From contig NZ_JAUOEM010000008.1 of the NCBI RefSeq assembly GCF_030540875.1, forward strand, positions 1-64,000: a DNA stretch of 64,000 bases, given 5' to 3'. This DNA is from Flavivirga amylovorans (GTDB taxonomy: Bacteria; Bacteroidota; Bacteroidia; Flavobacteriales; Flavobacteriaceae). Both the position numbers and the translations under genes were made by a program. Numbering within the stretch: position 1 is the first letter of the stretch; each line of letters opens with the position of its first letter. Shown piece by piece: positions 43,427 to 52,260 of the stretch. The notes beneath the pieces were generated by a model. The model made no database searches. It was not told the origin of the DNA and worked only from the letters and a program-made list of their open reading frames with translations.

Positions 43427-46400
43427 ATGAATACATCAATCAAAATCAAATCAATTCTATTCTTAACCTTTGCTATGACATTATTTTCATCAATAAAAAG
43501 TCATGCTCAGGGCACACGTTTATTATCTCAACCAGCTATAAGCGATTCTCATATTGCTTTTATTTATGCTGAAGATTTATGGGTAGCCAATAAGGATGGT
43601 ACAAATCCCAAACGACTAACTATTGATAAAGGTATCGAGTCTAACCCTATATTTTCGCCAGATGGCACTCAAATTGCATTTAATGCGCAATATGATGGAA
43701 ATATAGATGTTTTTATAGTCTCTGTTTCTGGAGGCATCCCGAAAAGATTGACTTGGCACCCATATACCGATCTTGTCCGTGATTTCTCTGCAGACGGCTC
43801 TAATGTTATTTTTGCATCTCAACGCCATTCATTTACTAATAGACATTTTAAATTATTTAAAACATCTACTAATGGAGGTACTGTAACTCAATTAGAAATT
43901 CCTAATGCATTTTGGGCATCCTATTCGGATGACGAAAAACAACTTGCTTATACCCCTATTTATGATGCTTTTAATCAATGGAAACATTATCGAGGCGGTA
44001 CAATCTCACGTATTTGGATTTATAATAATAAGTCTCATAAAGTAGAAGAGATTTCAAAACCGACTGGTGGTTGTAATGATAGTAAACCGCAATGGTCTGG
44101 AGATCATATTTATTTTAAAAGTGATAGAAATGGTGAATTTAACCTCTACAGCTATCATGTGAAAACAAAATCAATTAGTCAGCTAACTCAATTTAAAAAG
44201 TTTCCAGTTATTAATTTATCTGCCAATAAGAATACGATCATATTTGAACAAGCAGGTTACTTGCATGTGTATAATATAGCCTCAGGCTCACAGACCAAAC
44301 TTAATATTAATATTACTACTGATTTATTAGAATTAAGGCCACGCTACGTTTCTGGCAATAACTACATAAGAAGTGGTCGTATTTCTCCATCAGGTGCCCG
44401 TGTAGTAACAGACTTTAGAGGAGACATTATCACTATTCCTGCAAAAAAAGGAGATCCTAAAAATATTACTAATACACAAGGTGTTCATGAAAAATACCCG
44501 TCTTGGTCGCCTAATGGAAAACACATTGCTTATTATTCTGATGAATCTGGAGAATATGCATTACACATTCAAAATGTTAGTGATGGACATATTAAAAAGA
44601 TAGCATTAACTGGTAATGGTTTTTATGCAGATATGCATTGGTCGCCAGACAATAATAAAATAGCGTTTGTAGACAATGGCAGATCCTTATATCTACTTGA
44701 CATAGCAACTAGTAAAATAAATAAAATAGCTTCTGATTTACTATATACTCCTGGAGTATTTAGAGAATTATTTGGCGATTGGTCTACAGATTCTAATTGG
44801 ATTGCCTATACCACCATTACAGAAACTAATTTTGAGCAAGCGCATCTTTACTCGCTTTCAGAAAATAAATCTTACACACTATCTGATGGGTTATCTAATG
44901 TAACTAGTCCAGTTTTTGATCCTAGCGGAAAATATCTTTATATGATTGCTTCCACCGATGCTGGTCCTGTAGTAAACTGGTTCGATCAATCCAATCAAGA
45001 TATGGAACTAAGTAATTCTATTTATTTAGTAACACTTCAAAAAGAAACAATATCCCCTTTTGCAAAAGAAAATGATGATGAAGAGATTAAAGAGGATACA
45101 TCTGAAGCAGACAACGATAAGAAAGATGACGATAAAGAAGACAAGAAGACAGATTTAAAAATTGATTGGGATGGTATACAAAACAGAATTGTACATATTC
45201 CTATCACTTCGGGGATATATAGAAACTTGGGCATTGCAAAAGAAGGAGAACTATACTATTTATCAAGAGCACGACACGAACACAAAACTACATTACACAA
45301 ATATGATTTAAAAGAAAGAAAAGATGAAACCATTATGCCTGCTAATTATTTTGAAATTGCAGCGAAAGGTGACAAAATGTTTTATACTATAGATCGTAAA
45401 ATAGGCGTTACAGATACTGGCAAAAAACCTAAAGATGGGCTAATAAAAACATCAGATGTGCAGGTTAAAATTGATCCTGTTGCAGAATGGAAAAACATTT
45501 TTCATGAAGCCTGGAGAGTTAACAGGGACTACTTCTACGATCCTGGAATGCATGGCGTAGACTGGAATGCTATGAAAGCCAAATATGACGTTTTTCTACC
45601 ACATATTGCTTGTAGAAGTGACCTATATAGAATGATGAGTTGGATGTTTAGTGAACTAGGTGTAGGACACCACCGCTTCTCTAGTACGGGAGATCGTTTG
45701 AACAGCCCAAAAAGGATAAATGGAGGTCTACTAGGTGCTGATTATGAAGTAAAGAATAACCGCTATCGTATTAAAAAAATATATGGTGGTTTAAATTGGA
45801 ATCCTAACTTACGCTCCCCTTTAACAGAGCCAGGTGTGAATATAAATTCTGGTGATTATATTATTGCAGTAAATGGTAAAAATGTAACATCTAACGATAA
45901 TCTCTATAGTTTCTTTGAAAACACGGCCAATAAAATTGTAATACTTAAAGTCAGTTCTAATTCAAATGGATCTAATGCTCGTAACGTAAAAGTAACTCCT
46001 GTAGATAATGAACGGTCATTGCGAAATAGAGAATGGATTGAAAATAATATTAAAAAAGTTGACAAAGCTACCAATGGACAAGTAGCTTATGTATATGTCC
46101 CAAATACGGCAGGAACTGGACATGAATACTTTAAGCGCTACTTCTTCCCCCAAGCCAATAAAAAAGCAATTATTATTGATGAACGTTTTAACGGCGGTGG
46201 ACAATTAGCAGATTATTACATAGATATTTTAAAGAAGCCTGAACAAGCTTATTGGAACTTCCGTTATGGTAAAGATTTAAAATCGCCAAGTGCTTCTATA
46301 CAAGGCCCTAAAGTTATGATAACCGATGAAACCGCAGGTTCTGGCGGTGATTATTTACCCTGGATGTTTAGAAAATTTAAATTGGGAACCATAGTTGGCA

Positions 46401-46681
46401 AACGTACTTGGGGAGGCTTAGTAGGTGTTTTAGGCTATCCGGAATTTATTGATGGCGGTAGTGTTACTGCTCCAAACGTGGCATTTTATACAAAAGACGG
46501 ATTTAGAGTTGAAAATGAGGGCGTAGCTCCAGATATTGAGATTGAACAATGGCCAGAACAAGTTATAAATGGTAAAGATCCACAACTTGAAAAAGCGATT
46601 GAAATTGCTTTAAAAGAACTTAAAGAGAACCCTCCTAAAACTATGGAACGACCAGATTATCCCATAAAAACAAAACATTAG
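43427..46681 (+). CDS. Tricorn-like S41 family peptidase, secreted
   Basis: The 1084-residue protein has a signal peptide (about 1-27, cleavage near SHAQG). Two beta-propeller regions follow (about 30-320 and 330-545; SPDGTQIAFNAQYDGNIDVF, SWSPNGKHIAYYSDESGEYAL), as in tricorn protease. A very acidic/lysine-rich linker lies near residues 548-576. A core region (EAWRVNRDYFYDPGMHGVDW, LGVGHHRF with the catalytic-type His), a PDZ segment (SGDYIIAVNGKNV) and the S41 protease domain follow, with the nucleophile Ser near residue 972 in ETAGSGGDYLPW, preceded by DERFNGGGQLADYY. It probably degrades peptides in the periplasm or at the surface. It has no T9SS sorting domain. Confidence 0.92.
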   Translation: MNTSIKIKSILFLTFAMTLFSSIKSHAQGTRLLSQPAISDSHIAFIYAEDLWVANKDGTNPKRLTIDKGIESNPIFSPDGTQIAFNAQYDGNIDVFIVSVSGGIPKRLTWHPYTDLVRDFSADGSNVIFASQRHSFTNRHFKLFKTSTNGGTVTQLEIPNAFWASYSDDEKQLAYTPIYDAFNQWKHYRGGTISRIWIYNNKSHKVEEISKPTGGCNDSKPQWSGDHIYFKSDRNGEFNLYSYHVKTKSISQLTQFKKFPVINLSANKNTIIFEQAGYLHVYNIASGSQTKLNINITTDLLELRPRYVSGNNYIRSGRISPSGARVVTDFRGDIITIPAKKGDPKNITNTQGVHEKYPSWSPNGKHIAYYSDESGEYALHIQNVSDGHIKKIALTGNGFYADMHWSPDNNKIAFVDNGRSLYLLDIATSKINKIASDLLYTPGVFRELFGDWSTDSNWIAYTTITETNFEQAHLYSLSENKSYTLSDGLSNVTSPVFDPSGKYLYMIASTDAGPVVNWFDQSNQDMELSNSIYLVTLQKETISPFAKENDDEEIKEDTSEADNDKKDDDKEDKKTDLKIDWDGIQNRIVHIPITSGIYRNLGIAKEGELYYLSRARHEHKTTLHKYDLKERKDETIMPANYFEIAAKGDKMFYTIDRKIGVTDTGKKPKDGLIKTSDVQVKIDPVAEWKNIFHEAWRVNRDYFYDPGMHGVDWNAMKAKYDVFLPHIACRSDLYRMMSWMFSELGVGHHRFSSTGDRLNSPKRINGGLLGADYEVKNNRYRIKKIYGGLNWNPNLRSPLTEPGVNINSGDYIIAVNGKNVTSNDNLYSFFENTANKIVILKVSSNSNGSNARNVKVTPVDNERSLRNREWIENNIKKVDKATNGQVAYVYVPNTAGTGHEYFKRYFFPQANKKAIIIDERFNGGGQLADYYIDILKKPEQAYWNFRYGKDLKSPSASIQGPKVMITDETAGSGGDYLPWMFRKFKLGTIVGKRTWGGLVGVLGYPEFIDGGSVTAPNVAFYTKDGFRVENEGVAPDIEIEQWPEQVINGKDPQLEKAIEIALKELKENPPKTMERPDYPIKTKH

Positions 46682-46711
46682 AGGGAATTATAAATTAAAA
46701 ACAAATAATTT

Positions 46712-46858
46712 ATAAAAAAAGAGGATGTTTAAAAGTCTTTATAATTCTATTTGTCAGGTTGAGCTTGTCGAAACCGATATTGATTATCAGTAATTTACTG
46801 GTATTTCGACAAGCTCAATATGACATCAAACTTACTTTTAAACATCCTCTTTTTTTAT
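46712..46858. terminator. Long nested hairpin terminator with internal palindrome
   Basis: A perfect 25-bp inverted repeat (46712-46736 and 46834-46858, core GAGGATGTTTAAAAGT) ends in a T run. Its 97-base loop contains a second palindrome, GAGCTTGTCGAAACC (46761-46775) opposite GGTATTTCGACAAGCTC (46800-46816). The outer stem resembles that at 63.65-63.80 kb. It likely terminates the tricorn-like gene. Confidence 0.75.
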
Positions 46859-46934
46859 AATCCTGTCCAATCCAAAATAAGTTGCCAATTAAACAACTAC
46901 ATGTCAGTCCAAGCTTTGTCGAGGTCAATTACCC

Positions 46935-47246
46935 TTACCGGCTATTTGGATGTTTATAGTCAGTATAATTTTTAGAAAATTCAACTAAGTCTTTCCAATT
47001 CTCATTAATTAAGGCTTCTTTTTTTCGTTGCGATCAACCTTTAATTTGTTTTTCAACTTTAATAGCTTCTAATGGATTGTTACATTGTAAATACCATTTA
47101 AGTTCAATGGGACGTCTTGAATATGTGTAGCTATTTTTTCTATAGCCTGATTTATGCTGATTAACTCTTCTTTCTAAATCGTTAGTCATTCCTGTATAAT
47201 AGGTTTTGTCTGAGCAAAGTAATATGTACACGTAATAAAATTTCAT
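46935..47246 (-). pseudogene. GIY-YIG nuclease-like gene interrupted by an in-frame TGA
   Basis: The first 70 residues form a GIY-YIG domain: FYYVYILLCSDKTYYTGMTNDLERRVNQHKSG, then NPLEAIKVEKQIKG. A TGA at 47034-47036 follows, where related proteins have Trp (KGWSRRKKEALI). The same frame continues SQRKKEALINENWKDLVEFS to a TAA at 46935-46937, giving the normal length of about 103 residues. So the gene is complete except for a probable TGG to TGA change. Such proteins resemble the UvrC/SLX1 nuclease domain, and their role is unclear. The copy may be inactive, or the 70-residue product may be made. A half-palindrome (CTTCGACAAGCTCAGCGTGAC) lies just upstream. Confidence 0.8.
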
Positions 47247-47350
47247 TTTAATTTGCGCTTCGACAAGCTCAGCGTGACTAATAAGCTCTAATTTGTCTTT
47301 TTATTTAATACAAAATTTATAAGTGCTTTTTGATTTTTTTCACAAAACAA

Positions 47351-47911
47351 TTATTCATTTACCTTCCCAGTAAAAACACTCACCTTAGAATTAAAAGGAT
47401 TTCCTGAAGCACGACGAAGCATAACGACTTGGCCACAATGCCATAAAGCATCTGCTATAGGACCATTAATGATGTTCCAGAAAGGAAACCTGTCATTGTC
47501 GAATTGTGACACGTCATCCATAGCTCTTAATATATCTGAAGCCTCTTTGAAATTCAATAAGGTTTGTTTTCTTTTTTCTTCAAAAGAACGTTTTTCGTCT
47601 TGTTTGGTTCTTTTTCCTTCTTTAGAAACTGAGCTTAAAATAAAGTTAGATAATCCTAATATATGATCAATCGTTTCGGCACTGGTACGCCCAGATTCAC
47701 TAGCCTTATGGACAAGGTCTTCACTCCGTAAGCCTTCTGTAGCCCAATAATAGCGAAACCCTAATCCATCTGCCATTCTGGCAGCCACAGTTCCTGCGGT
47801 ATAGTTTTCTGGGTGATTTGGTATTTCATAATAAGGTAATTTTTCATCTTCGGATTGTGCCATTACAAATATTGATAATAGTAAGGCAAACATCATAGTA
47901 AGTTTTTTCAT
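47351..47911 (-). CDS. Secreted DinB-like protein
   Basis: The 186-residue protein has a signal peptide (about 1-18, MMFALLLSIFVMAQ). The mature part looks like a four-helix DinB/YfiT-type bundle: ENYTAGTVAARMADGLGFRYYWATEGL, SAETIDHILGLSNFIL with one candidate metal-binding His, and GPIADALWHCGQVVMLRRASGNP with another. The last part KVSVFTGKV matches the tail of related DinB-like proteins. The family often binds a divalent metal and acts in thiol-transfer reactions, but the periplasmic members have no known function. It is the third gene of an operon with the M28 peptidase and the 108-residue protein, the gaps being 7 and 2 bases. Confidence 0.75.
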   Translation of the reverse strand: MKKLTMMFALLLSIFVMAQSEDEKLPYYEIPNHPENYTAGTVAARMADGLGFRYYWATEGLRSEDLVHKASESGRTSAETIDHILGLSNFILSSVSKEGKRTKQDEKRSFEEKRKQTLLNFKEASDILRAMDDVSQFDNDRFPFWNIINGPIADALWHCGQVVMLRRASGNPFNSKVSVFTGKVNE

Positions 47912-47913
47912 TT

Positions 47914-48240
47914 TTATTTTGGTTCTAGTGACATGACATAATCGTAGCTTTCGTCTAAATAACGTGCTACATTATCTAAATCTTCTAACATGCTTTCTGG
48001 AATCAATACGTAGCCTTTCATAACCGCTCCGTAAGATTTATATATAGATGAATTGAATTCTTTTATGTATTTTTCTTGGACTTCTTTTGAAAATCTAATT
48101 CCTATTTCACAATCTTTATTAAAAAGAGAAAACATATAACCATTAGCAGAAGTATACGGCATTGTTTTTCCTTTGCGATCAAATCTCGAACACTTCTCAA
48201 CGAGTTGATCATAAACTTTTAGTTTCTCGTCCCACATCAT
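47914..48240 (-). CDS. Small protein resembling the TfoX N-terminal domain
   Basis: The 108-residue soluble protein has the alternating strand pattern MPYTSANGYMFSLFNKDCEIGIRFSKEVQEKYIKEF, then SYGAVMKGYVLIPESMLEDLDNVARYLDESYDYV. This resembles the fold and end segment of TfoX N-terminal domains, though the typical glycine-rich RRMFGG start is absent. I am not certain of the family. It lies between an M28 peptidase and a DinB-like gene in one operon, 7 bases after the former and 2 bases before the latter, so it is translationally coupled, but no common function is evident. Confidence 0.6.
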   Translation of the reverse strand: MMWDEKLKVYDQLVEKCSRFDRKGKTMPYTSANGYMFSLFNKDCEIGIRFSKEVQEKYIKEFNSSIYKSYGAVMKGYVLIPESMLEDLDNVARYLDESYDYVMSLEPK

Positions 48241-48247
48241 TTATATA

Positions 48248-49660
48248 TTATTTTTTTATTTGTGTCTCATTTACAATAGGGTTAACGCCATATTTATCAA
48301 ATAAATAAACCAATGCTGTCATCGTTGCAGCTCCCAACTCTAATTCACGCTTATTTACAGCATCAAATGTATCATTGCTAGCATGGTGGTGATCAAAATA
48401 ACGTTGTGAATCTGGTCTTAACCCTGCTAATACATTGGTCTCAGTTTTAAGAGGTCCAACGTCTGCACCACTACCTCCTTTCTCAAAATAATGGATTAAA
48501 TACGGTTTAAATAACGGTTGCCAACTTAAAACCTGATTAAAACTAGCATCATTACAATCAAAAGAGAATCCTCGTGGTGTAAAACCACCTGCATCACTCT
48601 CTAGAGCAAACACATGGTTTTCTCCTTTTTTCTTAGCTTCTTCCGCATATTTTTTTCCACCTCTTAGCCCATTCTCCTCATTCATGAATAGGACAACTCT
48701 TATACTTCTTTTTGGTGTTATTTCCGATTCTTTTAATAAGCGCAGTACATCCATAGATTGTACAACACCAGCACCATCATCATGAGAACCATCACCTAAA
48801 TCCCAAGAATCTAAATGTCCACCAACAATCATATACTCATTTGGAAATTCACTTCCTGTTATTTGTCCAATAACATTATAAGACAAGACATCTTTTAATT
48901 GTTTACAGCTTTGCTTAAAATAAAACTTTATTGATTTGTCAAGTTTTAACATCGTACTTAGCAACTCAGCATCATTAGTACTAATGGCTGCAGATGGAAT
49001 ACGATCTTTAACAGGTAAATCACCATAAGTCATACTACCCGTATGAGGAAAATCATCTAACCTTAAATTCATAGATCTAACAATAACACCAGCAGCTCCA
49101 TATTTTACAGCTTCTACAGCTCCTTTATAGCGTTGGTTAACACAGCCTCCATAAGCTTCAAACGTATTAATTAAATCAACCTGCATAGGTCGGTTATAAA
49201 ACACTATTTTACCTTCTATATTATTTTTTCCAAGGGTCTCTAAGTCTTCAAAATTTTTAACCTCTACAACATTTGCTTTTAAGCCAAGTGCCGCAGTCGC
49301 AACGGAACCTCCTAATGCACAAATATTAACGGTTGTTTTTTTTCCTTTTTCGGATTCAATAAATGCATGTTCTTTAAAACCACGTATCCATTTAGGAACC
49401 ATTACTGGTTGCAACCAAACTTTATCTAAACCTAATTTATCGAGTTCTTCTTTCGTATAATTAACAGCTTTTTCAGCGTTTAAAGAGCCTGACAAGCGTC
49501 CTCCTATTTGATTTGATAAATGGTTCAACCAATCGTAACTTTTACCATTAGTTAAAGAAGTCTTGTAGATTTTTTTCAGGATTTCAGCATCACTTTGGGT
49601 ATATACATCCAATGAAAATATGATACTCAAAAGACAGACCAGTAATCTAAATTTATTCAT
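48248..49660 (-). CDS. M28 family zinc peptidase, secreted (carboxypeptidase Q-like)
   Basis: The 470-residue protein has a signal peptide (about 1-21, LLVCLLSIIFSLDVYTQ). A PA-type insert domain lies at about 120-240. The peptidase domain carries the co-catalytic zinc ligands: His and Asp in VGGHLDSWDLGDGSHDDGAG (about 280-300), Glu-Glu in FMNEENGLRGGKKYA, Asp in ESDAGGFTPRG and the final His in YFDHHHASNDTFD. It is probably a periplasmic aminopeptidase or dipeptidase. It is the first gene of a three-gene minus-strand operon. The sequence upstream reads TATCTTTA on the minus strand, one base off the -7 consensus. Confidence 0.92.
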   Translation of the reverse strand: MNKFRLLVCLLSIIFSLDVYTQSDAEILKKIYKTSLTNGKSYDWLNHLSNQIGGRLSGSLNAEKAVNYTKEELDKLGLDKVWLQPVMVPKWIRGFKEHAFIESEKGKKTTVNICALGGSVATAALGLKANVVEVKNFEDLETLGKNNIEGKIVFYNRPMQVDLINTFEAYGGCVNQRYKGAVEAVKYGAAGVIVRSMNLRLDDFPHTGSMTYGDLPVKDRIPSAAISTNDAELLSTMLKLDKSIKFYFKQSCKQLKDVLSYNVIGQITGSEFPNEYMIVGGHLDSWDLGDGSHDDGAGVVQSMDVLRLLKESEITPKRSIRVVLFMNEENGLRGGKKYAEEAKKKGENHVFALESDAGGFTPRGFSFDCNDASFNQVLSWQPLFKPYLIHYFEKGGSGADVGPLKTETNVLAGLRPDSQRYFDHHHASNDTFDAVNKRELELGAATMTALVYLFDKYGVNPIVNETQIKK

Positions 49661-49750
49661 ATAACAATTTTTAAAGTTTAAAGATACTACTTATTAAAAG
49701 CCCAAAATCTAAAAAAAATCATAAAACAATTGTTATCTCAAGCAATAAAT

Positions 49751-50602
49751 TTACTCGTTGTTTAATTCTTTTCTATACATTTTAAGATTAGCCTTAATAT
49801 CATCATCAAGTTCAGGCTTTTGTATATCTTTATATGTACTTAAAACATCATACATTATTTTTGCTACCATATAACGTGCAGTTGGTTTATCATCAGCTGG
49901 AATAGTATACCAAGGCGCATGAGGCTTAGAGGTTCTATTTATAGCATCTTCATAGCATTCTTGGTATTTTCCCCAAAGTTTGCGTTCTTTTAAATCGCCA
50001 GGAGAAAACTTCCAATTTTTCTCTTGCTTATCTAAACGACGTAACAGTCTATTTTTCTGTTCTTCTTTGGAAAGGTTTAAGAAAAATTTAAAGATAATAG
50101 TTCCGCTTTCAGCGATATGCTTCTCAAAATTATTAATTTGCTCAAAACGCTTATCCCAAAAGGCATCATCAATATCGTCAACAGCATGTATTGTTGGAAT
50201 ATTTTCGCCTAAAATATAACCGGGATGTACCCTTGTCACTAATACGTTTTCATAATGGGTTCTATTAAAAACACCAAATTTACCACGGGCAGGTAAGGCT
50301 ATATAATGCCTCCAAATATAATCATGCTTAAGTTCTAATTCTGTTGGTACTTTAAAACTATGAACGACTACCCCTCGCGCATTAAAATCTTTAAAAACTT
50401 CTCGTATTAAACTGTCTTTACCAGAAGTATCCATGCCTTGTAAACAAACTAAAACTGAATATTTACCATGCGCATAGATGGTATCTTGAAGTTTACCCAA
50501 TTTTTTTCTAACACTTTGTAATGCTTTCTCTGCATTATCAATTACAGCTTTAGTTTCAGAATTTTTTAACGATATGGTTGTAGTTACTTTGTAATTGTCC
50601 AT
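49751..50602 (-). CDS. ppk2: Polyphosphate kinase 2 family protein (polyphosphate:nucleotide phosphotransferase)
   Basis: The 283-residue single-domain enzyme uses polyphosphate to phosphorylate nucleoside mono- or diphosphates. The P-loop is CLQGMDTSGKDSLIREVF (about 53-70). It continues ARGVVVHSFKVPTELELKHDYIWR and GKFGVFNRTHYENVLVTRVHPGY. The FNRTHYENVLV motif, instead of FDRSWYNRA, points to the class acting on both AMP and ADP. The lid and C-terminal part contain FLNLSKEEQKNRLLRRLDKQEKNWKF and CYEDAINRTSKPHAPWYTIPADDK. The gene is monocistronic and divergent from the reductase gene. The nucleotide preference is inferred from motif type only. Confidence 0.9.
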   Translation of the reverse strand: MDNYKVTTTISLKNSETKAVIDNAEKALQSVRKKLGKLQDTIYAHGKYSVLVCLQGMDTSGKDSLIREVFKDFNARGVVVHSFKVPTELELKHDYIWRHYIALPARGKFGVFNRTHYENVLVTRVHPGYILGENIPTIHAVDDIDDAFWDKRFEQINNFEKHIAESGTIIFKFFLNLSKEEQKNRLLRRLDKQEKNWKFSPGDLKERKLWGKYQECYEDAINRTSKPHAPWYTIPADDKPTARYMVAKIMYDVLSTYKDIQKPELDDDIKANLKMYRKELNNE

Positions 50603-50736
50603 TTTTAAAATTTTATATGGATTAAATATATAAAATGCAATTGATTATATCATATTAACTATTAATTGTTTCTATTGGAAAGTGTTTAATAAGCTACTTT
50701 TAAATTGTTATTTTGATTGATATATTTTTAACAATT

Positions 50737-51252
50737 ATGAAAAAAAGTGTCATAATACAAGCAAGCTCCAGAAGTGAAGGAGACACCAATAAAATAGTAA
50801 ATTACATAGCAACAAACAATACTATGGATGTTATTGATTTACGAACAAAAAATATTGGTCATTATGACTATGATTATAAAAATGAAGGTGATGATTTTTT
50901 AGAGTTAATTACTCATATTATTGAAACCTACGATACTATAATTTTTGCTACGCCTGTTTATTGGTATAGCATGAGTGGGATTTTAAAAGTGTTTTTTGAT
51001 AGAATTTCAGATTTAATAAGAATACATAAAGATACTGGAAGAAAATTACGTGGTAAAAACATGGCTATAGTTAGTAGTAGCAATTCTGATGACTTAAATG
51101 AAGGGTTTACTACGCCATTTGTAGAATCTGCAAACTACTTGGGCATGAATTATTTAGGTGATACTCACGTCTATATTGAAAATGATTCTATCAATAATGA
51201 AGTAAAACATAGAATTGATACGTTTGTAAAAACTATAAATAATACGATTTAA
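50737..51252 (+). CDS. Flavodoxin-fold NAD(P)H-dependent oxidoreductase
   Basis: The 171-residue cytoplasmic protein starts KSVIIQASSRSEGDTNKIVNYI, the FMN-phosphate loop of NADPH-dependent FMN reductases. The second FMN motif is TIIFATPVYWYSMSGILKVFFDRISDLI, and a third segment is GKNMAIVSSSNSDDLNEGF. An in-frame TTG at 50713 would add eight hydrophobic residues. The ATG at 50737 fits the fold better. It probably reduces quinones or an unknown small molecule. It is flanked by unrelated genes with no visible operon partner. Confidence 0.85.
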   Translation: MKKSVIIQASSRSEGDTNKIVNYIATNNTMDVIDLRTKNIGHYDYDYKNEGDDFLELITHIIETYDTIIFATPVYWYSMSGILKVFFDRISDLIRIHKDTGRKLRGKNMAIVSSSNSDDLNEGFTTPFVESANYLGMNYLGDTHVYIENDSINNEVKHRIDTFVKTINNTI

Positions 51253-51416
51253 CTAGGAATCCTATAAAATTCAATTTTTGAAATATTAATCTTACAAAAA
51301 AACTCGACAAACAGCAATTAAACACATAAAACGCACATAATATCGATAAAATACATTGTTTTTTATAATGTTTTTAATACATTGCAGCTCCTATTTATCG
51401 TATAAAACCAAATGTT

Positions 51417-52184
51417 ATGAAAAATTATTACTTTATATTATTCCTAATCACATCGTTATCTGTTAGCGGACAAGGTAATTGTGACTATGCGAATTCTTAT
51501 CTAGTAAGTGCCTATTCCCATGTAAAAGATTCTTATGATTCTAATAATATAAATCACTTACAGTATTATGCTAACAGGTCTTTAGAATCCTTTAAACTTG
51601 CAAAAAAAGAATTTACTGATTGTAATTGTCAAGCGGCATTAGATCTTACGGATAAATGTATCGAGTTATTGGCAAAGGTAGATACTGCCGAAACTTTTGA
51701 AAATGGTCGATTTTTTGTAAAACGTGCTAGAGATTATGGTAAGAACAGTGTTATAGAAATTGATAAATGTTCTGCTGCTGCTCCTACAAATGAGGTTAGT
51801 GAAGATCTCACTGTGGCTCAGGGTCAAGACGATGACCTTACTGATTTACAAAACGAGCAATTAAGACTAAAGCAACAACAAGAAGCTTTAAAACTTAAAG
51901 AACAGCAAATCAAAATGAAATTAGCTGAACAAAAAGAAAAAGAATTAGAAATAAAGAAGAAAAAAATAATTCTTACTTATGAAAGTGCTATTACATCAAA
52001 TATTAACATTTACAATGAAACTTTAAACATTTGTGGATGTATTAATTACAAACCTTTTAGAGATAATAAGTCACTGGAAGATATGTCAGAAAAAAGTATA
52101 GATGATGTAAAAACACATTACATGACTCGTATTAAATCTATGGCTTCTGAATACGTATCATTAATAAATGATTGCGAGGAATAG
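51417..52184 (+). CDS. Secreted coiled-coil protein of unknown function
   Basis: The 255-residue protein has a signal peptide (about 1-19, FILFLITSLSVSGQG). The first mature half is helical with a CNCQAALDLTDKC motif and other cysteines, resembling small helical repeats. A coiled coil rich in Gln, Glu and Lys follows (about 145-185: QNEQLRLKQQQEALKLKEQQIKM and onwards). The C-terminal domain contains NICGCINY and ends VSLINDCEE. The cysteines suggest disulfides in the periplasm. I recognise no family. The direct repeat ATACATTG occurs twice in the 164 bases upstream. Confidence 0.65.
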   Translation: MKNYYFILFLITSLSVSGQGNCDYANSYLVSAYSHVKDSYDSNNINHLQYYANRSLESFKLAKKEFTDCNCQAALDLTDKCIELLAKVDTAETFENGRFFVKRARDYGKNSVIEIDKCSAAAPTNEVSEDLTVAQGQDDDLTDLQNEQLRLKQQQEALKLKEQQIKMKLAEQKEKELEIKKKKIILTYESAITSNINIYNETLNICGCINYKPFRDNKSLEDMSEKSIDDVKTHYMTRIKSMASEYVSLINDCEE

Positions 52185-52210
52185 ACTTTAATAAAAATCA
52201 AGCTCAAAAA

Positions 52211-52240
52211 AAGGGTATCTAAATTTTTAGATACCCTTTT
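52211..52240. terminator. Bidirectional intrinsic terminator
   Basis: AAAGGGTATCTAAA (52211-52224) and TTTAGATACCCTTT (52227-52240) form a perfect 14-bp stem with a two-base spacer, flanked by an A run and a T run, between the coiled-coil gene and the convergent regulator gene. Confidence 0.85.
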
Positions 52241-52260
52241 TTTATAAATAATAATTCTAT

